Positions 25,497-34,867 of a stretch of 64,000 bases of DNA are shown one piece after another. Position numbers and translations under genes: made by a program. The stretch is taken from NCBI GenBank assembly GCA_018825965.1, contig JAHKAA010000043.1:96221-160220 (forward strand). The letters run 5' to 3'. The notes beneath the pieces were generated by a model. That model was given only the letters and a program-made list of their open reading frames with translations. It ran no database searches and was not told the DNA's origin. The stretch comes from Gammaproteobacteria bacterium (GTDB taxonomy: Bacteria > Pseudomonadota > Gammaproteobacteria > Enterobacterales > Alteromonadaceae). Within the stretch, counting starts at the first letter, position 1. Every line of letters begins with the position of its first letter.

Positions 25497-25982
25497 TTAG
25501 CCTTTGGCTTGTGGATACCAGATTTTGTTAATCCACCATTCTTTGATACCGGTGGGAGTGGGCACTTGCACTTCATCATCCACTTGTTTTTTGATCAAAG
25601 CGCGCGCCATAGGCGCATCGATAGAGATATAGTCATTGCGGCCATAAATTTCATCAGGCCCCACTATCCGGAAGGTCAGTTGCTCACCTTCATTATTTTC
25701 AATCTCGACCCAGGCACCAAAAAACACACGGCCTTCCTGCTGAGGCGCATAATCCACCACTTTAATCACTTCAAGGCGCTTGCGTAAATATCTGATCCTT
25801 CTGTCTATTTCTCGCAGAAGCTGTTTATTGTATTTGTAGTCTGCGTTCTCCGATCTATCGCCCAGGCTGGCCGCCCATGCCACTTTGGCTGTGGTATCGG
25901 GGCGTTTTTCCCGCCATAAATGGTTTAATTCCTGTTGCAAGGCTTCATAACCTTCGCGGGTGACTAATTCTGTTTTACTCAT
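25497..25982 (-). CDS. greB: Transcription elongation factor GreB
   Basis: Rescues backtracked RNA polymerase by stimulating transcript cleavage. The 161 residues have the N-terminal coiled coil (TREGYEALQQELNHLW) with the acidic tip in GDRSENADYKYNKQLLREID, and the C-terminal FKBP-like domain (RIVGPDEIYGRNDYISIDAP). The basic residues around YLRKRLEVIKVV fit GreB better than GreA. It is near ompR, as in E. coli. Confidence 0.96.
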   Translation of the reverse strand: MSKTELVTREGYEALQQELNHLWREKRPDTTAKVAWAASLGDRSENADYKYNKQLLREIDRRIRYLRKRLEVIKVVDYAPQQEGRVFFGAWVEIENNEGEQLTFRIVGPDEIYGRNDYISIDAPMARALIKKQVDDEVQVPTPTGIKEWWINKIWYPQAKG

Positions 25983-26282
25983 GCTATCCGGTGTTGATCG
26001 TAAGAAAAGGATCTCTGTTCTGGTTCGACTTTATAACCATTTAACGGCGAAGTGGAAAGAGAAGGTGATGAATTTCAGCAGGTAAGCTCGCCGCTTAAAA
26101 AATACTATTTTTTCATGCAATTAAATAAACCAATTAAAAATATTAAAAATCAGATGTTTACGCGGTTTCTGGAAAATAATTGAAAATATTTATTCACTGT
26201 CATTTAGATGTAACAAAAATATGTTAGGCGAATTTGACTGGGCCAACTATAGTGAAAATGTGCTTAATAAAGGAGGCCAACA
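25983..26282. other. Intergenic region between divergent greB and lipoprotein genes
   Basis: About 300 AT-rich bases. I see the AGGAGG ribosome site just before 26283 and T/A-rich runs near 26100-26220 that may help promoter activity. TTGACT and TATAGT near 26234-26253 are only 8 bases apart, so they do not form a standard promoter. Nothing else is supported. Confidence 0.4.
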
Positions 26283-26486
26283 ATGAAAGCAAAATTAACA
26301 GGTCTGATAGTCCTTGCTATGGCTCTTGTGATGACAGGGTGCAGCTCTACAGCAGATTACGCTTATGTGATTGATCAAAAGACCTTAGAAAAACAGGAAA
26401 ACTCAACCCGTCTTGGGGCTCATACTGGTCATGTGGTTTGGATGAATCCACCACTGCGTAAAGTTGAGAAGGTGCAACCTGAATAA
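26283..26486 (+). CDS. Small lipoprotein (67 aa)
   Basis: A lipoprotein signal peptide ends with MTGCSS, so Cys20 is the likely lipidation site; the mature part is about 48 residues, polar, with no domain I recognise. The AGGAGG ribosome site is strong. There is no aspartate directly after the Cys, so sorting to the outer membrane would be expected. It is followed by its own terminator and lies upstream of ompR, though its link to that system is unknown. Confidence 0.82.
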   Translation: MKAKLTGLIVLAMALVMTGCSSTADYAYVIDQKTLEKQENSTRLGAHTGHVVWMNPPLRKVEKVQPE

Positions 26487-26524
26487 GCTGCCTGAACCGA
26501 ATCAGACAAACTTTGTAACAACTG

Positions 26525-26558
26525 AACCCGGCGCATGCCCTCCATGCTCCGGGTTTTT
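26525..26558 (+). terminator. Terminator after the small lipoprotein gene
   Basis: AACCCGG pairs with CCGGGTT, extended inside by GCATG with CATGC around CCCTC, and followed by TTTTT. It isolates the lipoprotein gene from ompR. Confidence 0.88.
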
Positions 26559-26594
26559 CGTTTATAGTGCTCTTCATTTTGTGGAGGGATTTCT

Positions 26595-27320
26595 ATGCTC
26601 GGACAAGAAACAACAAAAATTTTAGTCGTAGATGACGATATGAGATTACGTTCGTTATTAGAACGTTATCTGGTAGAGCAAGGTTATATTGTCCGTACCT
26701 CCGCCAACTTCGAACAGATGCAACGTTTAATGGAACGCGAAAACTTCCATTTAGTAGTGCTGGATCTGATGTTGCCGGGCGAAGATGGTTTATCCATTTG
26801 CCGTAAACTGCGCCAGCAGGAAAACGAAATTCCTATCATTATGCTGACGGCCAAAGGCGACGAAGTAGACCGTATTATCGGTTTGGAAATGGGTGCAGAC
26901 GATTATCTGCCTAAACCTTTTAATCCCCGTGAATTATTAGCCCGTATTCGTGCTGTATTACGCCGTAAATCCAAAGAGTTACCTGGCGCGCCAGCGATTG
27001 AAGAAAGTCAGGTGAAGTTTGGTCCTTTTGTGTTTAATCTGGCGACCCGCGAAATGCGTAAAGGTGAAGAGCTGATGCCCTTAACCAGCGGTGAATTTGC
27101 TGTGCTTAAAGTGCTGGTCAGTCATGCCCGTGAACCTTTGTCGCGTGATAAATTAATGAACATGGCCAGGGGCCGTGATTATTCCGCCATGGAACGCAGC
27201 ATAGATGTTCAGGTATCGCGTTTGCGCCGTATGCTGGAAGACGACCCGACTAACCCTCGTTATATTCAAACCGTTTGGGGTTTGGGTTATGTCTTTGTGC
27301 CTGATGGTGCTGTCAGCTAA
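26595..27320 (+). CDS. ompR: Two-component response regulator OmpR
   Basis: DNA-binding regulator that responds to osmotic and envelope signals through EnvZ. The 241 residues have a receiver domain with the acidic pair DDD near residue 17, phospho-acceptor Asp in LVVLDLMLPGEDG near 60, and Lys in YLPKPFNPREL; then a winged-helix domain (LTSGEFAVLKVLVSHAREPL and QVSRLRRMLEDDPTNPRYIQ). GGAGGG lies upstream. The stop directly touches the envZ start, so they are co-translated. Confidence 0.97.
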   Translation: MLGQETTKILVVDDDMRLRSLLERYLVEQGYIVRTSANFEQMQRLMERENFHLVVLDLMLPGEDGLSICRKLRQQENEIPIIMLTAKGDEVDRIIGLEMGADDYLPKPFNPRELLARIRAVLRRKSKELPGAPAIEESQVKFGPFVFNLATREMRKGEELMPLTSGEFAVLKVLVSHAREPLSRDKLMNMARGRDYSAMERSIDVQVSRLRRMLEDDPTNPRYIQTVWGLGYVFVPDGAVS

Positions 27321-28637
27321 ATGCGTTTGTTTCCGCGCAGCGCTTTTGGTCAGACGGTTTTTCTGATTGGGATTTTATTGCTGATCAATCAGCTGGTGTC
27401 TTATTTATCCGTGGTGTATTACGTGATTAAGCCCAGCTATCAGCAAATTAACCATCTGATCGCCAAACAAATTAAAGTGGTGTTTATCGACGTAGAGCAC
27501 AACGAAGTGTTGCTGTCGGAAGAGCTGACCAAAAGATTCCAGCAAGCCACAGGCATAGAAGTTTATACCGATGCGACTGCGCCTTTAAATGGCTTAAACG
27601 AAGCCAGCTTTTACCAGTATTTTTCTGAGGAAATGTCACTGGAACTGGGGGGGCCCGCTGAAGTACGTATAGCTCAGCAAAGCAGTTATGCCTTTTGGGT
27701 GAAACCACCGCAGGCTCCGCAGTATTGGGTCAAAGTGCCTTTAAGTGGTTTGGACGAAACCGATTTTTCGCCACTGAAGATCTATGTTTTTGTGATCGGC
27801 TTTTTAAGTGTGGCTGGTGGCTGGTTATTTGCACGGCAACTGAACAGGCCTTTACAGGGGTTGCAGCAGGCGGCTCTCAAAGTAGGGCGGGGCGAAATGC
27901 CAGAGCCTTTACCTGAACATGGCTCTACCGAAATTATCGCTGTAACTCAGGCTTTTAACCGCATGGCCAAGGGCATCAGCCAACTGGAAAAAGACCGGGC
28001 TTTGTTAATGGCTGGCGTGTCGCACGACTTACGTACTCCGTTAACCCGTATTCGCTTAGCCAGTGAGATGGTAAGTCCACAGGACAGCTGGATCAAAGAC
28101 GGTATTGTCAGTGATATCGAAGATATGAACGCTATTATTGATCAGTTTATTGACTACATTCGCCATCACAAAGAAGAAGCGCTGGATGAAGAAGATTTAA
28201 ACTTGCTGGTACAGGAGCAAATCAGTGCAGACCGGCTGCAAAAACGTGAAATTATTGCCAATCTGAATGAGCAAATACCGCTGGTGCCGCTGCGCCGTAT
28301 TGCCATCAAGCGGGTGCTGAATAACCTGATAGAGAATGCACTAAAGTATTCTGATGGCGATATAGAAGTCAGCACAGGTGTAGAACGCGCCAGCCGTAAG
28401 GTCTATGTGCAGGTACGGGATCATGGTCCTGGTATTCCTGAACATGAAATGCAGCGTATGTTTGAGCCTTTTGCCCAGGGGGATATAGCACGCGGCAGCG
28501 GAGGTTCAGGTTTAGGTTTAGCTATTATCAAGAAGATTGTAGATATGCACCATGGCCAAATCAGTATGCATAACCATGCTTATGGTGGCTTGGTGGTGAC
28601 AGTGTATTTGCCGGTGAATCAAACTAAAACTGCATAA
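27321..28637 (+). CDS. envZ: Osmosensor histidine kinase EnvZ
   Basis: Inner-membrane kinase and phosphatase for OmpR. The 438 residues comprise a first membrane helix (about 9-30), a periplasmic domain of roughly 125 residues, a second helix (about 155-175), a HAMP linker, the phospho-acceptor His in AGVSHDLRTPLTRIRLA near 233, and the catalytic domain with NNLIENALKYS, DHGPGIP and GSGLGLAI. All key residues are present. It begins at the base after the ompR stop. Confidence 0.96.
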   Translation: MRLFPRSAFGQTVFLIGILLLINQLVSYLSVVYYVIKPSYQQINHLIAKQIKVVFIDVEHNEVLLSEELTKRFQQATGIEVYTDATAPLNGLNEASFYQYFSEEMSLELGGPAEVRIAQQSSYAFWVKPPQAPQYWVKVPLSGLDETDFSPLKIYVFVIGFLSVAGGWLFARQLNRPLQGLQQAALKVGRGEMPEPLPEHGSTEIIAVTQAFNRMAKGISQLEKDRALLMAGVSHDLRTPLTRIRLASEMVSPQDSWIKDGIVSDIEDMNAIIDQFIDYIRHHKEEALDEEDLNLLVQEQISADRLQKREIIANLNEQIPLVPLRRIAIKRVLNNLIENALKYSDGDIEVSTGVERASRKVYVQVRDHGPGIPEHEMQRMFEPFAQGDIARGSGGSGLGLAIIKKIVDMHHGQISMHNHAYGGLVVTVYLPVNQTKTA

Positions 28638-28663
28638 AAAAGGCTCCAATCTGGAGCCTTTTT
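28637..28663. terminator. Bidirectional terminator between envZ and pckA
   Basis: AAAAAGGCTCC and GGAGCCTTTTT form a stem around AATCT, overlapping the last base of the envZ stop codon. It can act for envZ (+) and for the convergent pckA (-). Confidence 0.92.
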
Positions 28664-28678
28664 AATCAAATCAAAGTA

Positions 28679-30220
28679 TTAAGCTACTTTTGGACCTGCA
28701 TTGCGAATTGCATCAGATACATCGTATTTCTTAAAGTTATTGGCAAACTCTGCGGCCAGTTTAGCGGCGTACTGATCATAAGCTGCTTTATCAGCCCAGG
28801 TGTCTCTTGGATTCAGCAAGTTGCTGTCCACGCCTGTGACTTTCAACGGCACATTCAGATTTAACTCTGGTAAATGCACAGTTTCAGCAGTGGCTAATTC
28901 GCCGGATACTATGGCGTCGATAATGCCGCGTGTTGTTGGAATATCAAAACGTGTACCCACACCATGTGGGCCACCTGTCCAGCCTGTGTTAACTAAATAC
29001 ACTTTGCTGCCGAACTCACGTACACGTTTGATCAACAGTTCTGCATATACACCAGCTGGGCGTGGGAAAAACGGCGCACCAAAACAGGTAGAGAAAGTGG
29101 ATTCAATAGCAGATGTTGAACCAATCTCGGTTGAGCCTACTTTGGCCGTGTAACCACTTAAGAAGTGATAAGCAGCAGCTTCTTCTGACAGTATAGAGAC
29201 AGGTGGTAATACACCACTGACGTCACAGGTCAGGAAAACAACAGCTTTAGGTTCACCGGCACGGTTTTCCAGTACACGTTTTTCCACATGAGCTAACGGA
29301 TAAGCAGCGCGGCTGTTTTGTGTCAGGCTGGCGTCTTTGTAATCCGGAGTACGGTTAGCATCTAATACCACGTTTTCCAGAATGGTACCGAAGCGGATCG
29401 CATCCCAAATCACAGGCTCGTTTTTCTTCGACAAGTCGATACATTTAGCGTAGCAACCGCCTTCTATGTTAAACACAGAGTTTGGTGCCCAGCCGTGTTC
29501 GTCATCACCAATCAGGAAACGTTTAGGATCAGCAGATAAGGTTGTTTTCCCAGTGCCAGACAAACCAAAGAACAAGGTGGTGTCGCCAGCTTCGCCTACG
29601 TTGGCCGAGCAGTGCATTGGCAATACACCTTTGGCTGGCAACAGGAAGTTTTGTACTGAGAACATGGCTTTTTTCATTTCGCCGGCATAACGCATGCCAG
29701 CTAATAACACTTTGCGCTCTGCAAAGTTGATCATCACAGTACCGTCACTGTTGGTGCCGTCACGTTCAGGGTTACATTCAAACGAAGGTACGTTCAGAAT
29801 TTGCCAGGTTTCTTTGCCTGATGTGTTCCACTGAGCAGGAGTAATAAACATGTTTTTGGCAAAAATATGCTGCCATGCGGTTTCAGTGGTCACTGTCATC
29901 GGAATGTAGTGTTCCGGATCTGCACCTACTTCAAGGTGAGAGACAAAATGTTCTTTGGTCGCAATAAAATCGCTGACACGAGCCCAAAGCGCAGAAAATT
30001 GCACCGGATCAAAAGGACGATTGACGTTGCCCCATTGAATATCCTGCTCTGTGCTGGCTTCTTTAACGATAAAACGATCAGTAGGTGAGCGACCAGTTCT
30101 GTGACCGGTTTTAACCACCAAAGCGCCGTTATCCGCTAATACACCTTCGTTGCGACGAATAGCGTGTTCAACTAAATCGGCCACTGTTAAATCCATGTGG
30201 CGGGTGATTGTAGAGGTCAT
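28679..30220 (-). CDS. pckA: Phosphoenolpyruvate carboxykinase (ATP)
   Basis: Converts oxaloacetate and ATP to phosphoenolpyruvate and CO2, the entry step of gluconeogenesis. The 513 residues carry RSPTDRFIV near 45, the kinase-specific P-loop GLSGTGKTTLSADPKR near 223, the metal-binding IGDDEHGW near 241, and NTGWTGGPHGVG near 420. It is in the same chromosomal group as ompR-envZ and hslO in E. coli. Confidence 0.98.
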   Translation of the reverse strand: MTSTITRHMDLTVADLVEHAIRRNEGVLADNGALVVKTGHRTGRSPTDRFIVKEASTEQDIQWGNVNRPFDPVQFSALWARVSDFIATKEHFVSHLEVGADPEHYIPMTVTTETAWQHIFAKNMFITPAQWNTSGKETWQILNVPSFECNPERDGTNSDGTVMINFAERKVLLAGMRYAGEMKKAMFSVQNFLLPAKGVLPMHCSANVGEAGDTTLFFGLSGTGKTTLSADPKRFLIGDDEHGWAPNSVFNIEGGCYAKCIDLSKKNEPVIWDAIRFGTILENVVLDANRTPDYKDASLTQNSRAAYPLAHVEKRVLENRAGEPKAVVFLTCDVSGVLPPVSILSEEAAAYHFLSGYTAKVGSTEIGSTSAIESTFSTCFGAPFFPRPAGVYAELLIKRVREFGSKVYLVNTGWTGGPHGVGTRFDIPTTRGIIDAIVSGELATAETVHLPELNLNVPLKVTGVDSNLLNPRDTWADKAAYDQYAAKLAAEFANNFKKYDVSDAIRNAGPKVA

Positions 30221-30397
30221 TGTAGGGTGACTCCTTGAGGTACGTAGGTCAGTAAATTTATGGTTTTTAATAGGGTTCAGCCCGATTGTACTCCATTTGG
30301 TTGGGGCAAAACACCCTGCAAGAGGGCCTTTTGTCGGAAATTTGCTGAAAAAATGAAAGCTTACAGGCTGGGTTACAGAATGGGGTTCTGTGCTGTG

Positions 30398-30419
30398 AGG
30401 CGCCGTTTAGACGGCGCCT
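30398..30419 (-). repeat. Strong hairpin downstream of hslO
   Basis: AGGCGCCGT and ACGGCGCCT form a perfect 9-bp GC-rich stem with a TTAG loop, 15 bases beyond the hslO stop. There is no T-run after it on the minus strand, so it may protect or end the hslO mRNA, but a simple intrinsic terminator is not certain. Confidence 0.45.
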
Positions 30420-30434
30420 GCAGTAGTTTTTAGA

Positions 30435-31283
30435 TCAGAACTTCTTCAGCAAGAAGGATAATTCAGCGCTGTCGAATTGATAAGTGCTGTTGCAGTAGTC
30501 ACAACTGATCTCCAGTTTGCCTTCTGCTATATGCTCTTCAATGGCTGTTTTACCCAGGCTGATGATGGCTGATTCACATTTTTCCCGTGAGCAACCACAG
30601 ACAAAACGTATCGCCTGATGCGGAAATACCTCAACTTCTTCATCATGGTACAAACGGTGCAGCATTTGTTCTGTAGGTAAGTTCAGCAATTCATTGGCTG
30701 TGATGGTGTCTGTGACTATCACCAGATCACTGAAGTCCTGTTTGGCTTTTTCCGGATCAACAGGCAGCACCTGTAACAACAAACCAGCTGCGCGGCTCTG
30801 GTTTTCGGTCAGATCAGTGAACAAATATAAACGGGTGGGCAGTTGTTCAGACTGTGCAAAATAAGCTTCTAAGGTGTCGGTCAGGCTGTCGCCGGTCAAA
30901 GGAATAATGCCCTGATAACGTTCGCCTTGTTTAGGCGTAATAGTCACCAGCATATAACCTTCACCTATCAGATCACGAAAACCTGTGGCACCAATTTCCG
31001 CTTGCAGCCGCGCTACGCCGCGGAACTCCTGCTCTGCTGTGCCATTCACAGCCGCAAAACGTACAGGACCATCCCCTTGCAGCTGCACCGCTATATCGCC
31101 GTCCAGCTTGAGAGTGGCGGTCAGTAAACTGGTTGCAACCACCAGTTCAGCCAGTAATTGTTTCACCGGGTAAGGGTAATCATGATTTTGCAGCATTTGC
31201 TGCAAACTGTCAGAGACATAGGCGATTTCGCCGCGCATATCGCGTTGATTAAATAAAAAACGTACTAAAACATCTTGATTCAT
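30435..31283 (-). CDS. hslO: Redox-regulated chaperone Hsp33
   Basis: Cytosolic holdase that is switched on by oxidative stress when its zinc-bound cysteines form disulfides. The 282 residues have the N-terminal substrate-binding fold (VRFLFNQRDMRGE at the start) and the C-terminal switch with four zinc cysteines, CxC in VCGCSREKC and CxxC in CDYCNSTYQF. All four are intact. It follows hslR by 16 bases on the same strand, as in E. coli. Confidence 0.97.
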   Translation of the reverse strand: MNQDVLVRFLFNQRDMRGEIAYVSDSLQQMLQNHDYPYPVKQLLAELVVATSLLTATLKLDGDIAVQLQGDGPVRFAAVNGTAEQEFRGVARLQAEIGATGFRDLIGEGYMLVTITPKQGERYQGIIPLTGDSLTDTLEAYFAQSEQLPTRLYLFTDLTENQSRAAGLLLQVLPVDPEKAKQDFSDLVIVTDTITANELLNLPTEQMLHRLYHDEEVEVFPHQAIRFVCGCSREKCESAIISLGKTAIEEHIAEGKLEISCDYCNSTYQFDSAELSFLLKKF

Positions 31284-31299
31284 AACTTTACCTTAGGGC

Positions 31300-31710
31300 C
31301 TAAGATTGCTGTGACTTGATCAACAACAACTGACGACGCATTTTTTTGTCAGGTTTGGTGTCCGGATGAGGCGCAAACAGCAAATTCATTTTACGCAATT
31401 CAGCTCGTTCCAGTTTCAGCTTCTGACTTTCTTCTGTTTCCTGATACAGGGCTTGTGCCAAAGGCGCAGCCAGCCTTTTATCAGACAAGGCCATCACAAT
31501 CACAGTTCTTTCGTCTGTGCCTTGTGTCAGTTTAATGCTGGCTCCAACGTCCACTGTTCTGCTGGCTTTACAGCGCTGACCATTATAATGAACTTTTCCG
31601 CCTTCGATCATGTCTTTTGCCAGTGCTCTGGTTTTGTAAAAGCGACAAGCCCACAGCCATTTATCTAAACGTAATATAAGTGTGGTAGGCTGGTTTACCG
31701 ATTTATCCAT
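31300..31710 (-). CDS. hslR: Ribosome-associated heat shock protein Hsp15
   Basis: Binds free 50S subunits carrying stalled nascent chains. The 136 residues are one S4 RNA-binding domain (LRLDKWLWACRFYKTRALAKDMIEGGKVHYNG near residues 12-44; key residues R, K-W and the T-R-x-x-A-K run) with a basic C-terminal tail (DKKMRRQLLLIK). First gene of the hslR-hslO pair, divergent from gspC. Confidence 0.95.
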   Translation of the reverse strand: MDKSVNQPTTLILRLDKWLWACRFYKTRALAKDMIEGGKVHYNGQRCKASRTVDVGASIKLTQGTDERTVIVMALSDKRLAAPLAQALYQETEESQKLKLERAELRKMNLLFAPHPDTKPDKKMRRQLLLIKSQQS

Positions 31711-31856
31711 GCCTTTTCTCCGCTGCTGTTGCCTATCTTAAGTATAGTCTGAGACCCTTTGAACAGACTAAGGGTTCTGAATTCTGATATGTAGGCTTGT
31801 TGAGGACAAAACAACTGGGTAAGATGCAATGAGTTATGTAACAGAATTATTAAAGA

Positions 31857-32765
31857 ATGAATTGGTCTGCTTCCACCCAACCTGCCATTGAATGGCTGAA
31901 CCGTTTGCCGCAACAGCGCCTGAACTTCTGGCTGTCAGGGCTTTTTGTTGTGCTGTTTTGCTGGTTATTGGCGAAGTTAAGCTGGCAACTATTACCTGTT
32001 CCTCAAGCCGAAGCCATTAGTGCTGCTGTGACTGTAACAGGCCAGACTGCTCCTGATCTGAAAGCCTTGTTAGACGCCAGTTTGTTTGGTAAAGCATCAG
32101 AACAAGCAGAAGTTGCTCCTGTTGCTGCGCCCACTACAGCGCCTAAAACGACGTTAAATGTCAAACTGACCGGCGTAGTGGCTATCGCTGGCAAACCTGA
32201 CCAAGGTTCAGCTGTCATAGAAAGTCAGGGTTCAGAGCAAACTTATGGTGTGGATGACAAAATTGAAGGCACCAGTGCCAGTTTAAGCCAGGTGTTTGAA
32301 GACAGAGTGCTGTTAAAAGTATCGTCCCGCTTTGAAACTCTGATGCTGGATGGCATCGAATTCCAACACATGGTGGCTGACAATGGTTCTTTGCAGGAAG
32401 TGGATTACCGGCCGCAACCTGAGCCTATGATGGACGGGCCTCAGCCTCCTATGGAAGAGTTAGCGGATGTACGTCAGGAAATGATGTCGGAGCCGATGAA
32501 GTTTTTCGACTATATTCGTGCTTCGCCTCAATACCGCAACGGTCAGCTTTATGGTTACCGTGTCATGCCGGGTAAAGATCCGGCGTTGTTTGAACGCATG
32601 GGCTTAAAAGCCAATGACGTGGCTGTTGAAATTAACGGTACGCCGTTAAATGATATGCAGCAGGCCATGATGGTCATGAATGAATTACGTGAAGCGACTC
32701 AGGCTTCGATTAAAGTTGAACGTGACGGCCAGACCAGAGACATTGTCTTTAGTCTGTCACAATAA
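31857..32765 (+). CDS. gspC: Type II secretion system protein GspC
   Basis: Bitopic inner-membrane protein linking the inner-membrane platform to the secretin. The 302 residues have a short cytosolic start, a membrane helix (about 20-40), a Pro/Ala-rich linker, the homology-region domain (LNVKLTGVVAIAGKP through LMLDGIEF), and a C-terminal PDZ domain (MPGKDPALFERMGLKANDV to the end). First gene of the gsp operon; its upstream 146 bases are shared with divergent hslR and should hold both promoters. No strong ribosome site is visible before the ATG. Confidence 0.94.
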   Translation: MNWSASTQPAIEWLNRLPQQRLNFWLSGLFVVLFCWLLAKLSWQLLPVPQAEAISAAVTVTGQTAPDLKALLDASLFGKASEQAEVAPVAAPTTAPKTTLNVKLTGVVAIAGKPDQGSAVIESQGSEQTYGVDDKIEGTSASLSQVFEDRVLLKVSSRFETLMLDGIEFQHMVADNGSLQEVDYRPQPEPMMDGPQPPMEELADVRQEMMSEPMKFFDYIRASPQYRNGQLYGYRVMPGKDPALFERMGLKANDVAVEINGTPLNDMQQAMMVMNELREATQASIKVERDGQTRDIVFSLSQ

Positions 32766-32791
32766 TAATTAATTAAGATGGTTAAACTCTA

Positions 32792-34867
32792 ATGAAGTCA
32801 GTGACATCTTCTCGTTTGCATATTTCCCGTTGGTTTGGTGTGGGCGCTATAGCGCTGCTGAGCTTTTTTGCAACTGCAACTGAATATCAGCCAAACTTTA
32901 AAGGCACAGATATCAACGAATTTATTAATATCGTTGGTAAAAACCTGAACAAAACCATCATTGTTGACCCTCAGGTCCGTGGTCGCATTAATGTGCGCAG
33001 CTATGAAATGCTGAACGAAAAACAGTATTACCAGTTTTTCTTAAACGTACTGGAAGTCTATGACTTCTCCGTCGTTGAGATGAAAAGTGGCGTATTAAAA
33101 GTGGTTCGGCAAAAAGATGCCAAAACGTCCAACATTCCTGTGGTCAGTGACAATGCTGGCGCCATTGGCGATGAAATGGTCACCCGTGTAGTACAGGTTA
33201 AAAACGTCTCAGTGCGTGAATTAGCGCCTTTGTTACGCCAGTTTGTGGATCAAAGTGGCGGCGGCAGCGTGGTGAACTATGACCCGTCCAACGTTATTAT
33301 GATGACGGGCCAGGCCGAAACAGTGAACCGTTTAGTTGACATTATTTCCCGTGTCGACAAAGCCGGTGATCAGGATTTAGAAATTATTAAACTCAGTTAC
33401 GCTTCTTCGGCTGAAGTGGTACGTATTCTGGAAAATATTTATAAAAATCAGGGCAAAGCTGAACAACCTGAGTTTTTAATTCCAAAAATTGTCGCCGACG
33501 AACGCACCAACAGCGTCATTGTCAGTGGTGAACGTCAGGCGCGTGAACGTGTTGTGGCTTTAGTGCAGCGTTTAGATGCTGAACTGGAAAGTCAGGGCAA
33601 TACCAGGGTGTATTACCTGAAATACGCCAAAGCTGAAGATTTAGTCAAAGTATTGCAAGGGGTCAGTGCCACTATAGCGGCTGAAGTTCAGGGCGCAGCC
33701 ACTCAGGCTCAGGGTGCCCGTGCCGGAGGCAAAAGCCGTGATGTCAGTATTGAAGCTCATGCTGAAAGTAACTCCTTAGTTATTACCGCTCAGCCTGACG
33801 TCATGCGTTCACTGGAAGATGTGATTCGTCAGGTCGATATCCGCCGCGCTCAGGTATTGGTTGAAGCCATTATTGTGGAAGTGGCCGATAACGCCGGTGC
33901 TAATTTAGGGGTGCAATGGATTAGTGCTACTGGGGGGTTGACCCAGTTTAATAATGGTGTAGTACCTGTCAGCGCTATAGCTGCTGGTGCTGCAGCTGCA
34001 AGAACAGTAAAAGGTAACACTGTGACCACTGAAAACGGCACTACAGTGAATCCGGACCAAAATGGTGACTATACAAAACTAGGCGAAGCCCTGGGCGGCG
34101 TAACAGGCATGATGCTGGGTGTGGTGAAAAACGATTGGGGCGCTATTTTACAGGCCGTCACTACAGACAGTAACTCCAATATACTGGCCACTCCTTCTCT
34201 GACCACCCTGGATAACCAGGAATCCTCTTTTATTGTCGGTGAAGAAGTGCCGGTGAAAACCACCACAAGCCCTGGTTCAGGTGGCACTAATCCTTTTACC
34301 ACCTTAGACCGTATTGAAGTAGGTATTAAGTTAAAAGTCACGCCTCAGATTAACGAAGGCAACGCGGTTAAACTGACCATAGAGCAGGAAGTGTCTGGCC
34401 GTAACGGTGACATTGAGGGCAACCCTATTATCGCCAAAAGGGAAATTAAAACCACAGTTCTGGCTGACAATGGCGCTACCGTGGTTTTGGGTGGTTTAAT
34501 TGATGAAGATGTGCAGCAAAGTGAATCTAAAGTACCGCTTTTAGGTGATATTCCTGTGTTAGGTGCTTTATTCCGCTCTACCTCCTCCAGCAAACGTAAA
34601 CGTAACCTGATGATCTTTATCAGAGCCACTATTATGCGTGACGATGGCCTGCTCAGCGAAGTCAGCCAGCGTAAGTATAACTATGTGCGGGCGCAGCAAC
34701 TGGCTCAGGGTGAAAAAGGCATTAACCTGATGCCTGGCGCTGAAACACCAGCTATGCCGGAATTTGACGATACGTTAATTATTCCGCCAACTTTTGATGA
34801 GTACCTGCAGAAAAAAGAAAATCAGGATAAAGACGTTGTGAAGCCTGCAGAGCAGGAGACGAACTAA
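32792..34867 (+). CDS. gspD: Type II secretion system secretin GspD
   Basis: Forms the outer-membrane channel through which folded proteins exit. The 691 residues comprise a signal peptide (about 1-30), N0 domain (FKGTDINEFINIVGKNLNKT), N1-N3 ring domains with the repeated LxxVIRxVDxR pattern, and the secretin core with VPVKTTTSPGSGG and the conserved VVLGGLIDEDVQQSESKVPL near residue 568. A C-terminal charged tail of about 30 residues could bind a pilotin; no pilotin gene is in the window. Its stop shares a base with the gspE start. Confidence 0.97.
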   Translation: MKSVTSSRLHISRWFGVGAIALLSFFATATEYQPNFKGTDINEFINIVGKNLNKTIIVDPQVRGRINVRSYEMLNEKQYYQFFLNVLEVYDFSVVEMKSGVLKVVRQKDAKTSNIPVVSDNAGAIGDEMVTRVVQVKNVSVRELAPLLRQFVDQSGGGSVVNYDPSNVIMMTGQAETVNRLVDIISRVDKAGDQDLEIIKLSYASSAEVVRILENIYKNQGKAEQPEFLIPKIVADERTNSVIVSGERQARERVVALVQRLDAELESQGNTRVYYLKYAKAEDLVKVLQGVSATIAAEVQGAATQAQGARAGGKSRDVSIEAHAESNSLVITAQPDVMRSLEDVIRQVDIRRAQVLVEAIIVEVADNAGANLGVQWISATGGLTQFNNGVVPVSAIAAGAAAARTVKGNTVTTENGTTVNPDQNGDYTKLGEALGGVTGMMLGVVKNDWGAILQAVTTDSNSNILATPSLTTLDNQESSFIVGEEVPVKTTTSPGSGGTNPFTTLDRIEVGIKLKVTPQINEGNAVKLTIEQEVSGRNGDIEGNPIIAKREIKTTVLADNGATVVLGGLIDEDVQQSESKVPLLGDIPVLGALFRSTSSSKRKRNLMIFIRATIMRDDGLLSEVSQRKYNYVRAQQLAQGEKGINLMPGAETPAMPEFDDTLIIPPTFDEYLQKKENQDKDVVKPAEQETN

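Noticed and set aside
26234..26253. TTGACT and TATAGT before the small lipoprotein gene
   Set aside because: The spacing is 8 bases, far from the 16-18 a sigma-70 promoter needs.
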